Origin: Ectopseudomonas composti
GTDB taxonomy: Bacteria > Pseudomonadota > Gammaproteobacteria > Pseudomonadales > Pseudomonadaceae
DNA length: 64,000 nt
Reading direction: 5' to 3'
NCBI RefSeq assembly: GCF_001567565.1
Contig: NZ_LSSW01000019.1
Span: 62,001-126,000, forward strand
Shown: positions 49,721 through 59,990 of the stretch, piece by piece
Layout of the letters: each line of letters begins with the position of its first letter
Numbering within the stretch: the stretch's first letter is position 1
The notes under the pieces: generated by a model
What the model was told of the DNA's origin: nothing
Database searches by the model: none
Seen by the model: the letters and a program-made list of their open reading frames with translations, nothing else
Position numbers and translations under genes: made by a program

Positions 49721-49730
49721 TGGGCCTGGC

Positions 49731-50468
49731 TCAAAGGCCGCGCAACGCCAGCTCGGCCCCGAGCAGCAACAGGCCGATGAAGAACCAGAGTTTGAAGCGC
49801 TCCGGGCTGATGCGTTTGCGCAGCCACTGGCCGGCGGCCATGCCCAGCAAGGCGGGTAGCAGGGCCAGGGCAGAGAAGCCGAGGACCGCCGGTTGCAGCA
49901 GTTCACCGCTTTGCCCGAGCGCGGCCGCCAGCGCCAGCGTCGAGACGCTGAACGACAACCCCAGGGCCTGGACCAGATCGTCCTTCTCCAGGCCGATGGC
50001 CTGCAGGTAGGGCACGGCGGGAATCACGAACACGCCAGTGACTGCGGTAATCGCGCCGGTGATCGCACCGATCACCGGGCCTAGCCAGGCTTCCCTGGCG
50101 CGCTCCACGCGAAAGTGCACCTTGGCCAAGCCGAGCAGCGCGTAGAGCACCAGGGCGGCGCCCAGCCAGCGGCTGGCGCCGGGCAGATCGAGGCTCTGCA
50201 GCAGGCCGGCGATCAGCAGCGTGCCGAACAGGATGCCCAGCAGCATCGGCCACAGGCGGCGCAACATCGGCAGTGGGCTGCGGCCGTCGCACAGTTGCCA
50301 GATGTTGGTCACCATCGACGGGATGATCAGCAGCGCAGCGGCCTGCAGCGGCGCCATCACCAGGCCGAGCAAACCGACGGCGATGGTCGGCAGGCCGAGG
50401 CCGACCACGCCCTTGACCATGCCGGCGAGCAGAAAGGTGGCGAGGATCAGCGATAGATGATCGGTCAT
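49731..50468 (-). CDS. TauE/SafE-family sulfite/anion exporter
   Basis: A 245-residue membrane protein with about eight hydrophobic segments. The family signature GMVKGVVGLGLPTIAVGLLG is near residues 17-36, and the inverted second repeat has VIGAITGAITAVTGVFVIPAVPYLQ, seen in two blocks. TauE/SafE proteins move sulfite, sulfoacetate or similar anions. It overlaps the monooxygenase-like gene by 4 bp (50465-50468), so the two are co-translated, and it lies two genes from the sulfate-uptake operon, which hints at sulfur metabolism. Confidence 0.88.
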   Translation of the reverse strand: MTDHLSLILATFLLAGMVKGVVGLGLPTIAVGLLGLVMAPLQAAALLIIPSMVTNIWQLCDGRSPLPMLRRLWPMLLGILFGTLLIAGLLQSLDLPGASRWLGAALVLYALLGLAKVHFRVERAREAWLGPVIGAITGAITAVTGVFVIPAVPYLQAIGLEKDDLVQALGLSFSVSTLALAAALGQSGELLQPAVLGFSALALLPALLGMAAGQWLRKRISPERFKLWFFIGLLLLGAELALRGL

Positions 50469-50824
50469 CGTGCAGCCCCCTGTTCGTGGATCGCCCGGCT
50501 GTCGGCGGGCGCCTCGTCGCGTTCGTGCATGCCGTAGTCGCGCAGTACCTGGGCCACGCGCAGACGATAGTGACTGAAAACCTCCTCGCGTCCTGCCGTC
50601 TGTGCGCGTCGGTGTTCATCGCGCTGGCGCCAGGCCTGGACCGAGGCCTCGTCCTGCCAGAACGACAGCGACAGGATCTTCCCTGGCAGGGTAAGGCTCT
50701 GGAAGCGCTCGATGGAGATGAAACCTGGCTGTTCGGCGAGCAGCGGGCGCAGCTCTGCGGCGAGGTCGAGATAGTCCTGCTGTTGGTCCGGTTTGGCCTC
50801 GACTTCGAAGATCACGGCGAGCAT
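50465..50824 (-). CDS. Antibiotic-biosynthesis-monooxygenase (ABM) domain protein
   Basis: A 119-residue small dimeric alpha+beta-barrel protein: MLAVIFEVEAKPDQQQDYLD, LAEQPGFISIERFQSL, GKILSLSFWQDEASVQAWRQ and HYRLRVAQVLRDYGMHERDE. ABM proteins include cofactor-free monooxygenases and haem-degrading enzymes; the substrate cannot be read. The start at 50824 agrees with the family and lies 81 bp from the divergent ArsR-type gene. First gene of a two-gene unit with the TauE-like exporter. Confidence 0.85.
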   Translation of the reverse strand: MLAVIFEVEAKPDQQQDYLDLAAELRPLLAEQPGFISIERFQSLTLPGKILSLSFWQDEASVQAWRQRDEHRRAQTAGREEVFSHYRLRVAQVLRDYGMHERDEAPADSRAIHEQGAAR

Positions 50825-50905
50825 CGGCTTTCTCCCTGGCTCTGGCTGAAGTTGCCTGCCAGTATCCACATTTGTTGCATGCCATGTTTCGTCATGAGGT
50901 GAACT

Positions 50906-51598
50906 ATGGAATACGCACCGGGTTTCAGTTCGATTGCTGCCCTGCTCGCCGATGCCGGGCGCGCGAGTATGGTCTGGGCACTGATGGATGGTAGCGCGCG
51001 GCCGGCCGGTGAATTGGCCTTGCTGGCGGGGCTGTCTCCGTCGTCGACCAGCGCGCACCTGGCCAAGCTGGTAGAGGGCGGCCTGCTGGCCCAGCAGCGC
51101 CATGGGCGCAATCGCTATTACCGCCTGGCCGGGCCGGAAGTCGGGCAACTGGTCGAGGCGCTGGCCAGTGCTGCACTGGCTGCACAGCCCCGGCAAGCTC
51201 GCGCTATACCAAGCTCGCGCGGCACGCCGCAGCCCATGCGCGAGGCGCGTACCTGCTATGACCACCTGGCCGGCGAGCTGGCAGTCGGCGTGTTCGCGCG
51301 CATGCGTGCCGCCGATTGGCTGAGCGAGGAGGGCGCTGCGCTGACCCTGACCGCGCGCGGCGAGCAGGGCCTGCAGGCATTGGGCATCGATCTGCAGCAG
51401 GTCGGCCGTCAACGCCGCCAGCGTCTGTGCGCCTGCCCCGACTGGAGCGAGCGCAAGCCGCATTTGGGCGGAGCGCTGGGCGCGGCGTTGCTGAGTCTGT
51501 GCGAAGGCCAGGGTTGGCTGCGGCGCAGCCAGGGTTCGCGTGCGCTGCAGGTTTCCCCACAGGGGCGCAGGGCGATCATGGCGATCGCCCTGGATTAG
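50906..51598 (+). CDS. ArsR-family transcriptional regulator
   Basis: A 230-residue regulator, longer than simple ArsR proteins. The N-terminal winged helix (about 10-85) reads ALMDGSARPAGELALLAGLS followed by STSAHLAKLVEGGLLAQQRHGRNRYYRL in blocks. The C-terminal half (about 110-230) includes CYDHLAGELAVGVFARM and CACPDWSERKPHLGGALGAAL and may hold a ligand site; it has the Cys-containing CPDWSERK motif of this subgroup. GAGGTG precedes the ATG. Divergent from the ABM-TauE pair and probably its repressor. Confidence 0.87.
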   Translation: MEYAPGFSSIAALLADAGRASMVWALMDGSARPAGELALLAGLSPSSTSAHLAKLVEGGLLAQQRHGRNRYYRLAGPEVGQLVEALASAALAAQPRQARAIPSSRGTPQPMREARTCYDHLAGELAVGVFARMRAADWLSEEGAALTLTARGEQGLQALGIDLQQVGRQRRQRLCACPDWSERKPHLGGALGAALLSLCEGQGWLRRSQGSRALQVSPQGRRAIMAIALD

Positions 51599-51603
51599 GC
51601 CGC

Positions 51604-52596
51604 TCAGGCCTGGGCGCTGACCGGCTTGCCGCCCTTGGGTTTGAAGTACAGGGTGGTGCCGCGTGCGAGGTTGTCCAGGCTGACGTGATCCTTGGCTACC
51701 TCGGCCTCGATCAGCTCGTCCTGGCCTTCGACCTTGAGGGTGATGCGGGTGATGGCGCCGAGCAGGCGGATGTCACGCACTTCACCGGCCTTGTGCTCCG
51801 GCCCTGGTTCGGTAGACAGGTCGACTTCGTGCGGGCGGAACAGCACGTGGTGGTCGTTGCCGACGTAGAGGCGGTTGGCGTCACCCAAGAAGTGGTAGAC
51901 GAAGTCGCTGGCCGGGTTTTCGTAGACCTCGGCCGGGGTGCCGATCTGCTCGATCACGCCCTTGTTCATCACCACGATGCGGTCGGCCACTTCCATGGCT
52001 TCTTCCTGGTCGTGGGTGACGAACACGCTGGTCAGGTGCACTTCCTCGTGCAGGCGCGCCAGCCAGCGGCGCAGCTCCTTGCGCACCTTGGCATCCAGCG
52101 CGCCGAAGGGTTCGTCGAGCAGCAGCACTTTCGGTTCCACCGCCAGGGCGCGGGCCAGGGCGATACGCTGGCGCTGGCCGCCGGAGAGTTGCTCCGGGTA
52201 GCGGTCGCCGAGCCAGTCGAGCTGCACCAGGTCGAGCAGCTCGTGCACCTTCTGCTTGATCACCTCTTCGCTCGGGCGCTCGCGCTTGGGCTTCATGCGC
52301 AGGCCGAAGGCGACGTTGTCGAACACGGTCATGTGGCGGAACAGCGCGTAGTGCTGGAACACGAAGCCGACATTGCGATCACGCACGTCGTGCTCGGAGA
52401 CGTCCTCGCCGTGGAAGCCGATGCTGCCGCTGTCCGGGGTTTCCAGGCCGGCGATGATGCGCAGCAGGGTGGTCTTGCCGCAGCCGGACGGGCCGAGCAG
52501 GGCGACCAGCTCGCCGCTCAGGATGCTCAGGTTGATCTCGTTCAGCGCCTTGAACTGGCCGAACTGCTTGTTGACGCCTGTGACTTCGATACTCAT
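51604..52596 (-). CDS. cysA: Sulfate/thiosulfate ABC transporter ATP-binding protein
   Basis: A 330-residue ATPase. Walker A is [17 protein letters not shown], the signature is [19 protein letters not shown], and Walker B is [20 protein letters not shown]. The family-specific start [20 protein letters not shown] and the TOBE-like C-terminal domain ([14 protein letters not shown]) are those of CysA. It powers sulfate and thiosulfate uptake with CysT and CysW. Last gene of oscA-sbp-cysT-cysW-cysA, convergent with the ArsR gene with only 5 bp between. Confidence 0.97.
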   Translation of the reverse strand: MSIEVTGVNKQFGQFKALNEINLSILSGELVALLGPSGCGKTTLLRIIAGLETPDSGSIGFHGEDVSEHDVRDRNVGFVFQHYALFRHMTVFDNVAFGLRMKPKRERPSEEVIKQKVHELLDLVQLDWLGDRYPEQLSGGQRQRIALARALAVEPKVLLLDEPFGALDAKVRKELRRWLARLHEEVHLTSVFVTHDQEEAMEVADRIVVMNKGVIEQIGTPAEVYENPASDFVYHFLGDANRLYVGNDHHVLFRPHEVDLSTEPGPEHKAGEVRDIRLLGAITRITLKVEGQDELIEAEVAKDHVSLDNLARGTTLYFKPKGGKPVSAQA

Positions 52597-52651
52597 GGCT
52601 TATTCCTGGTGGTTCCGTGGGCCGGGCCGCTTTCAGGCGGCGCTACGGCTG

Positions 52652-53518
52652 TCAGTCTTCTCGATCGGCTTGTAGCTGGCGGCTCAGACGCGCCTCGCTC
52701 CATTGGCGAAGCAGCAACACCACCAGGGCCATGACGAGCAACAGGATCGCCACGCTGAAGGCGGCGACGATGTTGTACTCGTTGTAGAGAATCTCGATAT
52801 GCAGCGGCAGGGTGTTGGTGTACCCGCGGATATGCCCGGAGACCACCGATACTGCGCCGAATTCGCCCATCGCACGGGCGGTGCACAGCACCACGCCGTA
52901 AATCAGCGCCCATTTTACGTTAGGCAGCGTGACATGCCAGAACATCTGCCAACCGTTGGCACCGAGCAGGCGCGCGGCCTCTTCCTCGGTGCTGCCCTGC
53001 TGCTCCATCAGCGGGATCAGCTCGCGGGCGACGAAGGGGAAGGTGACGAAGATCGTCGCCAGCACGATGCCGGGTACGGCGTAGATGATCTGCAGGTTGT
53101 GCGAGTCGAGATAGGGCGCGAGCACGCTCTGCGAGCCGAACAGCAGCACGTAGATCAGGCCGGCGACCACCGGCGACACCGAGAACGGCATGTCGATCAG
53201 GGTGACCAGAATGCTCTTGCCGCGAAACTCGAATTTGGTCACTGCCCAGGCCGCAGCGACGCCGAACACCAGGTTCAGCGGCACCGAGATGGCGGTGGCC
53301 AGCAGGGTCAGTTGCAGCGCCGAGATAGCATCCGGCTCGCGGATCGCCGCCCAGAAGAATTCCAGGCCACGACTCAGGCCCTGGGTCAGCACCATATACA
53401 GCGGTAGCAGCAGGATCATGGCGAACACGGCCCAGGCGATGACGATCAGGACGATGGCGCCGGCGGAACGGCTGGCCGGGCGCGCAGCCGCGCTCCTGCC
53501 AAGGGTTGCAAGGCTCAT
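52652..53518 (-). CDS. cysW: Sulfate ABC transporter permease CysW
   Basis: A 288-residue permease with six membrane helices, starting at about residue 24 ([21 protein letters not shown]). The sulfate-permease texts [41 protein letters not shown] and the EAA loop [22 protein letters not shown] are present, as is [19 protein letters not shown]. It pairs with CysT in the inner membrane. The gene is 10 bp after cysT and 55 bp before cysA. Confidence 0.96.
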   Translation of the reverse strand: MSLATLGRSAAARPASRSAGAIVLIVIAWAVFAMILLLPLYMVLTQGLSRGLEFFWAAIREPDAISALQLTLLATAISVPLNLVFGVAAAWAVTKFEFRGKSILVTLIDMPFSVSPVVAGLIYVLLFGSQSVLAPYLDSHNLQIIYAVPGIVLATIFVTFPFVARELIPLMEQQGSTEEEAARLLGANGWQMFWHVTLPNVKWALIYGVVLCTARAMGEFGAVSVVSGHIRGYTNTLPLHIEILYNEYNIVAAFSVAILLLVMALVVLLLRQWSEARLSRQLQADRED

Positions 53519-53528
53519 GACAGGCTCC

Positions 53529-54341
53529 TCAAAGTGGCGGCTGGATGCGCCGCTGCAGCAGGTTGATCAGCAGCAGCAGGATGAACGACACCACCAGCAT
53601 GATCACGCCGATGGCGGTGGCGCCGGGGTAGTCGTACTGGTCCAGCTTGGAGACGATCAGCAGCGGCAGAATCTCGGTCTTCAGCGGGATGTTGCCGGCG
53701 ATGAACACCACCGAGCCGTACTCACCGACGCCGCGGGCGAAGGCCAGGGCGAAGCCGGTCAGCCACGCCGGCAACAGGCTGGGCAGCAGCACATGGCGGA
53801 ACACCTGCAGCGGCTTGGCGCCCAGGCAGGCGGCGGCTTCCTCGACCTCCTTGGGGATGTCGGCCAGCACTGGCTGCAGGGTGCGCACCACGAACGGCAG
53901 AGTGACGAACACCAGCGCCAGGGTGATGCCCAGCGGGGTATAGGCGATCTTGAACGGGAACAGCGAACCGATCAGTCCGTTGGGTGCGTACAGCGCAGTC
54001 AGCGCAATGCCGGCCACGGCGGTGGGCAGGGCGAAGGGCATGTCGACCATGGCATCGATGATGCGCCGGCCAGGGAAGGTGTAGCGCACCAGCACCCAGG
54101 CGATGACGGTGCCAAGGATGCCATTGAGCAGGGCGGCGGCCAGCGCGGTGCCGAACGACAGTTGCAGCGAGAACTGCAGCTGGCGGTTGTTGAGCAGTGC
54201 CCACCACTGTTCGCCGCTCAGTTGCAGCGAGAAGAGCAGCATCGCCCCTAGCGGAATCAGCACGATCAAGGCCAGGTAGCTGATGGTGTAGCCCAGGGTC
54301 AGCCCGAAGCCGGGTATGACCGGGGAAGTTCGACGAGACAT
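53529..54341 (-). CDS. cysT: Sulfate ABC transporter permease CysT
   Basis: A 270-residue permease. It starts [20 protein letters not shown], the usual CysT/CysU N-terminus. Characteristic segments are [44 protein letters not shown] (EAA loop, in blocks) and [16 protein letters not shown]. Six helices are visible. It lies 112 bp after sbp; that spacer contains the small stem CCCAG-GGCCG-CTGGG (54377-54391), which may lower expression of the permease genes relative to sbp. Confidence 0.96.
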   Translation of the reverse strand: MSRRTSPVIPGFGLTLGYTISYLALIVLIPLGAMLLFSLQLSGEQWWALLNNRQLQFSLQLSFGTALAAALLNGILGTVIAWVLVRYTFPGRRIIDAMVDMPFALPTAVAGIALTALYAPNGLIGSLFPFKIAYTPLGITLALVFVTLPFVVRTLQPVLADIPKEVEEAAACLGAKPLQVFRHVLLPSLLPAWLTGFALAFARGVGEYGSVVFIAGNIPLKTEILPLLIVSKLDQYDYPGATAIGVIMLVVSFILLLLINLLQRRIQPPL

Positions 54342-54453
54342 GGAGTGTCCTTCATGTGGCAGCGATCAGGGCCGCACCCAGGGCCGCTGGGTACGTCCCT
54401 ATGGGCGCGAATCCATGGCGAAACGCGCGAGACAATCGCGAATGAATTCGCTG

Positions 54454-55455
54454 CTACTGGTTGATCTTGCTGAAGATCTGATCGAACACCGCACCGTCAC
54501 CGAAATACTTCGGCTGGGCTTCTTTCCAGCCGCCGAAGTCCTTGTCGATGGTCACCAGCTTGAGATCCTGGAACAGATCCTTGAACTCGGCAGCAACGGT
54601 GGCGTTGCGTGGGCGGTAGAAGTTCTTCGCGGCGATGCGCTGGCCTTCTTCGCTGTACAGGTGCTGCAGGTAGGCTTCGGCCACTTTGCGAGTACCCTTG
54701 CGCTCGACGTTGGCATCGACCACCGCTACTGGCGGCTCGGCGAGGATCGACAGCGACGGAGTGACGATCTCCAGCTGGTCGCCACCTTCTTCGGCCAGCG
54801 ACAGGTAGGCCTCGTTCTCCCAGGCCAGCAGTACGTCACCCAGGCCACGCTGGACGAAGCTGATGGTCGAGCCGCGAGCGCCGGTATCCAGCACCGGGGC
54901 ATGGCGGTACAGCTCGGTGACGAACTCCAGCGCCTTGTCTTCGCTGCCGAATTTCTCGCGGGCATAGGCCCAGGCGGCGAGGAAGTTCCAGCGCGCGCCG
55001 CCGGAGGTTTTCGGATTCGGGGTGATGACTTCCACGCCGTCCTTGACCAGGTCATCCCAGTCCTTGATGCCTTTCGGGTTGCCCTTGCGTACCAGGAACA
55101 CGATGGTCGAGGTGTACGGCGTGCTGTTATCCGGCAGGCGCGCCTGCCAGTTCGGGTCGATCAGTTGCTGGTTGAGGTTCAGCGCGTCGATATCGCCGGA
55201 CAGCGCCAGGGTCACCACGTCGGCACGCAGGCCGTCGATCACCGCACGGGCCTGCTTGCCCGAGCCGCCGTGGGACTGTTGGATGGTCACGGCCGGGTTG
55301 CCCTGCGCTTGCCAGAATGTGTTGAAGGCGGCGTTGTACTCGACGTACAGCTCGCGGGTCGGGTCGTAGGATACGTTGAGCAGCGGCTGGGCGATGGCCG
55401 GGCCGGCGATCAGGGTGCTGGCCAGCGCGGCCAGGGCGAAACGGCGAATGGACAT
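54454..55455 (-). CDS. sbp: Periplasmic sulfate-binding protein
   Basis: A 333-residue exported protein. The signal peptide is [24 protein letters not shown]. The mature start [20 protein letters not shown] is the Sbp/CysP signature, followed by [21 protein letters not shown] with the sulfate-binding SGKQ loop, [19 protein letters not shown], and [18 protein letters not shown] near the end. It delivers sulfate to CysT-CysW-CysA. The gene is 100 bp downstream of the oscA-like gene. Confidence 0.96.
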   Translation of the reverse strand: MSIRRFALAALASTLIAGPAIAQPLLNVSYDPTRELYVEYNAAFNTFWQAQGNPAVTIQQSHGGSGKQARAVIDGLRADVVTLALSGDIDALNLNQQLIDPNWQARLPDNSTPYTSTIVFLVRKGNPKGIKDWDDLVKDGVEVITPNPKTSGGARWNFLAAWAYAREKFGSEDKALEFVTELYRHAPVLDTGARGSTISFVQRGLGDVLLAWENEAYLSLAEEGGDQLEIVTPSLSILAEPPVAVVDANVERKGTRKVAEAYLQHLYSEEGQRIAAKNFYRPRNATVAAEFKDLFQDLKLVTIDKDFGGWKEAQPKYFGDGAVFDQIFSKINQ

Positions 55456-55555
55456 GGTGCAGCTCCTAAACTGGATAAGTTCTTGTGTTGGCGGAGGCGT
55501 TGGGGTTCTAGCCCTCCGGTGGTCCAGTCGGGCTGCATCATGAGTCGGTGATCTG

Positions 55556-55738
55556 TCAGCTGTGCTTGGTGTTCGGCTGTTGCAGGCGGATCTTTTCCTT
55601 GCGCTCGATCTGCACCACCTGGCCGTTGTGCACGGTGATTTCCACCGAGCCGAATTTCAGGCCATGCAGGGCGGTCTGGATCTCGCGGAGGATGACGGCT
55701 TCATCCTGACCTTCCAGGTTTCTCAGCGTCGCGGTCAT
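55556..55738 (-). CDS. oscA: OscA/YezD-family small protein
   Basis: A 60-residue protein with the DUF2292 (YezD) core [20 protein letters not shown] followed by [12 protein letters not shown]. In Pseudomonas, OscA (organosulfur compounds) is encoded directly before sbp and is needed for growth on organic sulfur sources; position and sequence agree. Molecular function unknown. It should be transcribed with the sulfate operon from the AT-rich region at 55800-55960. Confidence 0.87.
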   Translation of the reverse strand: MTATLRNLEGQDEAVILREIQTALHGLKFGSVEITVHNGQVVQIERKEKIRLQQPNTKHS

Positions 55739-55822
55739 TTCCAGGCTCCTTGTGAATGGGCACCACGGCGGCGCAACGAGTGCCGACGCTGGCGTGGAGC
55801 GGATAGTAGGTAGGCACGAATA

Positions 55823-55845
55823 TTCTTAAAAATACTGTTTAAGAA
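55823..55845. promoter_or_regulatory. Perfect AT-rich inverted repeat upstream of oscA
   Basis: TTCTTAAA (55823-55830) and TTTAAGAA (55838-55845) are perfect 8-bp arms around seven bases, about 85 bp before the oscA start. It belongs to an AT-rich island (55815-55935) in which ATTCTT recurs, including ATTCTTATTCTTTTT near 55914-55928. CysB, the sulfur-starvation activator, binds AT-rich sites of this general kind; a CysB role is inferred from the operon. Confidence 0.55.
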
Positions 55846-55982
55846 CATTTATATTCTTTTTGGAAATATAAGGCGTTGTCTGCTTGAATTGTATTTATGG
55901 AATAAGCAAATAAATTCTTATTCTTTTTGTAATGAATTCGCGCTGCCTAGACTGACGCCATTCGATTCAAGGAGGCGCCGTC

Positions 55983-56564
55983 ATGGCCAGCGAAGCAATC
56001 CGTTATCTGATCCTGCCGGGTTGGCAGGGCTCACCCGAGGAACACTGGCAAAGCCACTGGCAGCGCAGCCTGCCAAACAGTGCGCGGGTCGAGCAGCAGG
56101 ACTGGATCAACCCGCAACGGGGCGACTGGATCGCTGCGCTGAATACAGCGGTCGCCGCCGATCCGCGTCCGGCCATGCTCATTGCGCACAGCCTGGGCTG
56201 CATCACCGTTGCGCACTGGGCGCGGCAGGCTCCGGTCGAACTGTTGCGCCGTGTGCGTGGTGCGCTGCTGGTCGCGCCGGCCGATGTCGAGCGGCCAGGC
56301 TGCCCCGAACCGCTGCGAAATTTCGCGCCGATGCCGCGCGATTTGCTGCCCTTTCCCAGCCTGCTGGTGGGCTCCGATAACGATGCTGCAGCCAGCGCGC
56401 TGCGCGCCCTGGAGCTGGCGCGTGACTGGGGCAGTGAGACGGTGATCCTCAGCGGTGCCGGGCATATCAACGTGAAGTCCGGACACCGTTATTGGGAGCA
56501 GGGCTTCGCCTATCTGTATCGCCTGCAGAGCCGTATCGAGCAGCGCTCGCGCCGGCGTGCCTGA
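55983..56564 (+). CDS. RBBP9/YdeN-family serine hydrolase
   Basis: A 193-residue alpha/beta hydrolase. The start IRYLILPGWQGSPEEHWQSHWQ is typical of RBBP9/YdeN. The nucleophile elbow is MLIAHSLGCITVAHWA (Ser near 68). A catalytic Asp is in LLVGSDNDAAAS and the His is in SGAGHINVKSGH. Substrate unknown. It is divergent from oscA, so the AT-rich island lies between both start sites and the gene could share sulfur-starvation control. Confidence 0.88.
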   Translation: MASEAIRYLILPGWQGSPEEHWQSHWQRSLPNSARVEQQDWINPQRGDWIAALNTAVAADPRPAMLIAHSLGCITVAHWARQAPVELLRRVRGALLVAPADVERPGCPEPLRNFAPMPRDLLPFPSLLVGSDNDAAASALRALELARDWGSETVILSGAGHINVKSGHRYWEQGFAYLYRLQSRIEQRSRRRA

Positions 56565-56661
56565 ACGGCTACAACCCGCCAATGTGATGCGGCGTAGTGC
56601 TTCGCGACGATTGCATGGATGCAGCAAGCCAAAGCCGAGTACGGCCTATGGGACCGCGTAC

Positions 56662-57786
56662 CTACGGTGCCAGCAGCGACACTGATTTGATCTGAGCCCA
56701 GATCGCCTGTCCGGCGTGAATGCCCAGGTGATCGAAGGAGTAGCGGGTGATCCGCGCCAGCAAACGCTGATCGCCGATGCTCAGGGTCAGCAGCATCTGC
56801 GCACCCAGCGCGTGCCAGCCCTCGACCCGCACCGGCAACAGGTTGAGCAGGCTGCTGCCCTCGGCGCGTTGCAGGCTCAGGCTGACGTCGCGCGCCTTGA
56901 TCTTCACCCGCACCCGGTGGCCCTCGGGCAGCGCCGCATGGGGCAGGCGCAGGCAGGCTTCGCTGCCGGGAAGGCGCAGTTGCAGCAAGTCGTAGGCGCC
57001 ATCGTGGCCGCAGACTGCACCGTCGATCACGGCTTCGGCCTCGTCATCGCTGGCAAACGGCAGGTCGGCGCGCAGCAGGGTTTCCTTCAGTGGGCCACTG
57101 GCGCGCACCTGGCCTTCGTCGAGCAGCACCAGATGATCGGCCAGCCGCGCCACTTCGTCCGGTGCATGGCTGACGTAGAGCAGCGGGATATCCAGCTCCT
57201 CGTGCAGGCGTTGCAGGTAAGGCAGCACTTCCTGCTTGCGCTTGAGGTCGAGCGAAGCCAGGGGTTCGTCCATCAGCAGCAAACGCGGGCTGGTGACCAG
57301 TGCACGGGCGATGCCGACGCGCTGGCGCTCGCCGCCGGACAATGCCGAGGGCATGCGCTCGAGCAGGTGACCGATGCCCAGCAATTCCAGCGCCTGATCC
57401 AGCGCCACCTTGCGCTGCGCCGCCGGGATGCGTTTCTGCCCGTATTGCAGATTGCGGCGCACGTTGAGATGCGGGAACAGGTTGGCGTCCTGGAACACGT
57501 AGCCGATGGCGCGCTGGTGCGCCGGCAGAAAGAAATCGCGCTCGCTGTCCTGCCAGAGCTCACCGGCCACTTGCAGGTAGCCCTGCTGCGGGCGATCCAG
57601 CCCGGCGAAGCAGCGCAGGCAACTGGTCTTGCCCGAGCCGGAATGGCCGAACAGCGCACTGATGCCGCGCCCGGGCAGGTCGAGATCGACGTCCAGCTGA
57701 AAGCCCGGATGCTGCACCAGAAAGCGCGCGCGGATACACCCGTCATCCGTCACGGGCAAAGGCGCGGGCTTGCCGAAACCGAACAT
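56662..57786 (-). CDS. modC: Molybdate ABC transporter ATP-binding protein
   Basis: A 374-residue ATPase. Walker A is [18 protein letters not shown], the signature [16 protein letters not shown], and Walker [17 protein letters not shown]. The C-terminal TOBE (Mop-like) domain, about residues 290-370, is specific to ModC and may sense molybdate. ATG 57786 overlaps the modB stop (TGATG), giving translational coupling; a GTG one codon earlier is the alternative start. Last gene of modABC. Confidence 0.96.
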   Translation of the reverse strand: MFGFGKPAPLPVTDDGCIRARFLVQHPGFQLDVDLDLPGRGISALFGHSGSGKTSCLRCFAGLDRPQQGYLQVAGELWQDSERDFFLPAHQRAIGYVFQDANLFPHLNVRRNLQYGQKRIPAAQRKVALDQALELLGIGHLLERMPSALSGGERQRVGIARALVTSPRLLLMDEPLASLDLKRKQEVLPYLQRLHEELDIPLLYVSHAPDEVARLADHLVLLDEGQVRASGPLKETLLRADLPFASDDEAEAVIDGAVCGHDGAYDLLQLRLPGSEACLRLPHAALPEGHRVRVKIKARDVSLSLQRAEGSSLLNLLPVRVEGWHALGAQMLLTLSIGDQRLLARITRYSFDHLGIHAGQAIWAQIKSVSLLAP

Positions 57787-58466
57787 CACAACGCCCTCAT
57801 CTTGTGGCTGCGCCCGCTGTACAACGCGAGCAGGACGATGAAGGAGAACGCCACCATGCCGCCAGCCAGCCAGTGCGCCTGGGCGTAGTTCATGGTTTCC
57901 ACATGGTTGTAGATCTGCACCGACACCACCTGGGTCTTGCCGGGGATGTTGCCGCCAATCATCAGCACCACGCCGAACTCACCAACGGTATGGGCGAAGC
58001 TGAGAATGGCGGCGGTGATGAAGCCCGGGCGGGCCAGCGGCAGCACCACGCTGAAGAACGTATCCCAGGGGTTGGCGCGCAAGGTCGCGGCAGCTTCCAG
58101 TGGGGCGCGGCCGATGGCCTCGAAGGCGTTCTGCAGCGGCTGCACGACAAAGGGCAGGGAGTAGAAGATCGAGCCGATCACCAGGCCGGTGAAGCTGAAG
58201 GTGAAGGTGCCCAGGCCGAGGCTCTGCGTCAGTTGGCCGAAGAAACCGTTGGGCCCCATGCTGACCAGCAGGTAGAAACCGATCACCGTCGGCGGCAGCA
58301 CCAGCGGCAACGCCACCACGGCGCCGACCGGGCGTTTGAGCCAGGACTCGGTACGTGTCAGCCACAGCGCGATGGGCGTGCCGATGATCAGCAGCAGCAC
58401 GGTGGTCAGCGAGGCCAGCTCCAGGGTCAGGAAGATGGCATCGAGGTCGTTCTTGGACAGCGGCAT
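57786..58466 (-). CDS. modB: Molybdate ABC transporter permease
   Basis: A 226-residue permease starting [20 protein letters not shown] with five to six helices. ModB texts are [36 protein letters not shown] and the coupling loop [20 protein letters not shown] followed by [19 protein letters not shown]. It forms the inner-membrane channel for molybdate. It is 62 bp after modA and overlaps modC. Confidence 0.96.
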   Translation of the reverse strand: MPLSKNDLDAIFLTLELASLTTVLLLIIGTPIALWLTRTESWLKRPVGAVVALPLVLPPTVIGFYLLVSMGPNGFFGQLTQSLGLGTFTFSFTGLVIGSIFYSLPFVVQPLQNAFEAIGRAPLEAAATLRANPWDTFFSVVLPLARPGFITAAILSFAHTVGEFGVVLMIGGNIPGKTQVVSVQIYNHVETMNYAQAHWLAGGMVAFSFIVLLALYSGRSHKMRAL

Positions 58467-58528
58467 GCGAGGTTCCGAAAGGCGAGCCTGGCGCGGAGGC
58501 AGTCCGGGCCAGGTTCAGGCAAATGGTT

Positions 58529-59380
<852 letters not shown>

Positions 59381-59548
59381 TATGAGTCGGTTTCCCTGCT
59401 CGATCTTTGTGCGCAGCCGTAGGCGCTTGCACCGTCAAAGCCTGCGTGCAGTTTTTCCCTTGCCAGCAACTACAAAAAACATGATTTCGCGAATCCCTCG
59501 CTCTGAACAGAATGCCTGCAACGAGCCGCCCCGGCGGAATCCGCGAGT

Positions 59549-59618
59549 AGGGTGGACGACGCTCTTTTCATCCACCGCCTGCTCTGTGATGGTTGATGGG
59601 GGAAGCGCCATCCACCCT
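59549..59618. repeat. GGGTGGA/TCCACCC interspersed repeat
   Basis: AGGGTGGA at the left edge and TCCACCC at the right edge are inverted, with an inner TCATCCACC (59569-59577) that pairs with the left arm as well. The text resembles the common Pseudomonas repeat reading GGTGGATGAAAA...TCCACCC. Confidence 0.5.
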
Positions 59619-59622
59619 GCGG

Positions 59623-59782
59623 ATGCGCCCATGTCCCCGCCGCAACCTGTTCACCGACGCTGCCTGTGACGCCGTGATCGCCGGGCGCGAGGACTTCACC
59701 ACCCTGGTCTGCCGCCCGGCAGTCTCGATCAGCTCGAGCCTTGTGACGCCCTGCTGGCGCGCCTGGTCGGGTGGATGCAGTA
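59623..59782 (+). pseudogene. Possible frameshifted remnant of an unknown gene
   Basis: One frame reads RRNLFTDAACDAVIAGRED then FTTLVCRPA and then loses coding character, while the neighbouring frame continues with SLDQLEPCDALLARLVGWMQ and a TAG. Together they look like the C-terminus of a single protein broken by a one-base change near 59723. I do not recognise the family and the call is weak. Confidence 0.25.
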
Positions 59783-59958
59783 GCCCATCCATTCACCGCG
59801 CGGGTGTGGCTTTTTACCTCGTTCGTGCCTTGAAACGGGGCGCCTGGTAACGTTTTTGGTGCGATTTCTAGGCGCAGATTCTTCCACCAAACATCCCATT
59901 TCCTTTTAAAACAACGGCTTGGCATTTTTGGCATGGTCGATGCTTTTGGATGATTGTG

Positions 59959-59974
59959 TTTTTGGATCCAAAAA
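59959..59974. promoter_or_regulatory. Perfect 16-bp palindrome upstream of the GntR-type gene
   Basis: TTTTTGGATCCAAAAA is a perfect palindrome centred 24 bp before the ATG at 59991. An extra half-site TTTTGGAT lies at 59944-59951. GntR/FCD regulators bind short palindromes of this form (TTGGATCCAA type), so this is probably the autoregulatory and operon operator. Confidence 0.65.
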
Positions 59975-59990
59975 TTCAGGAATCCTCTCC

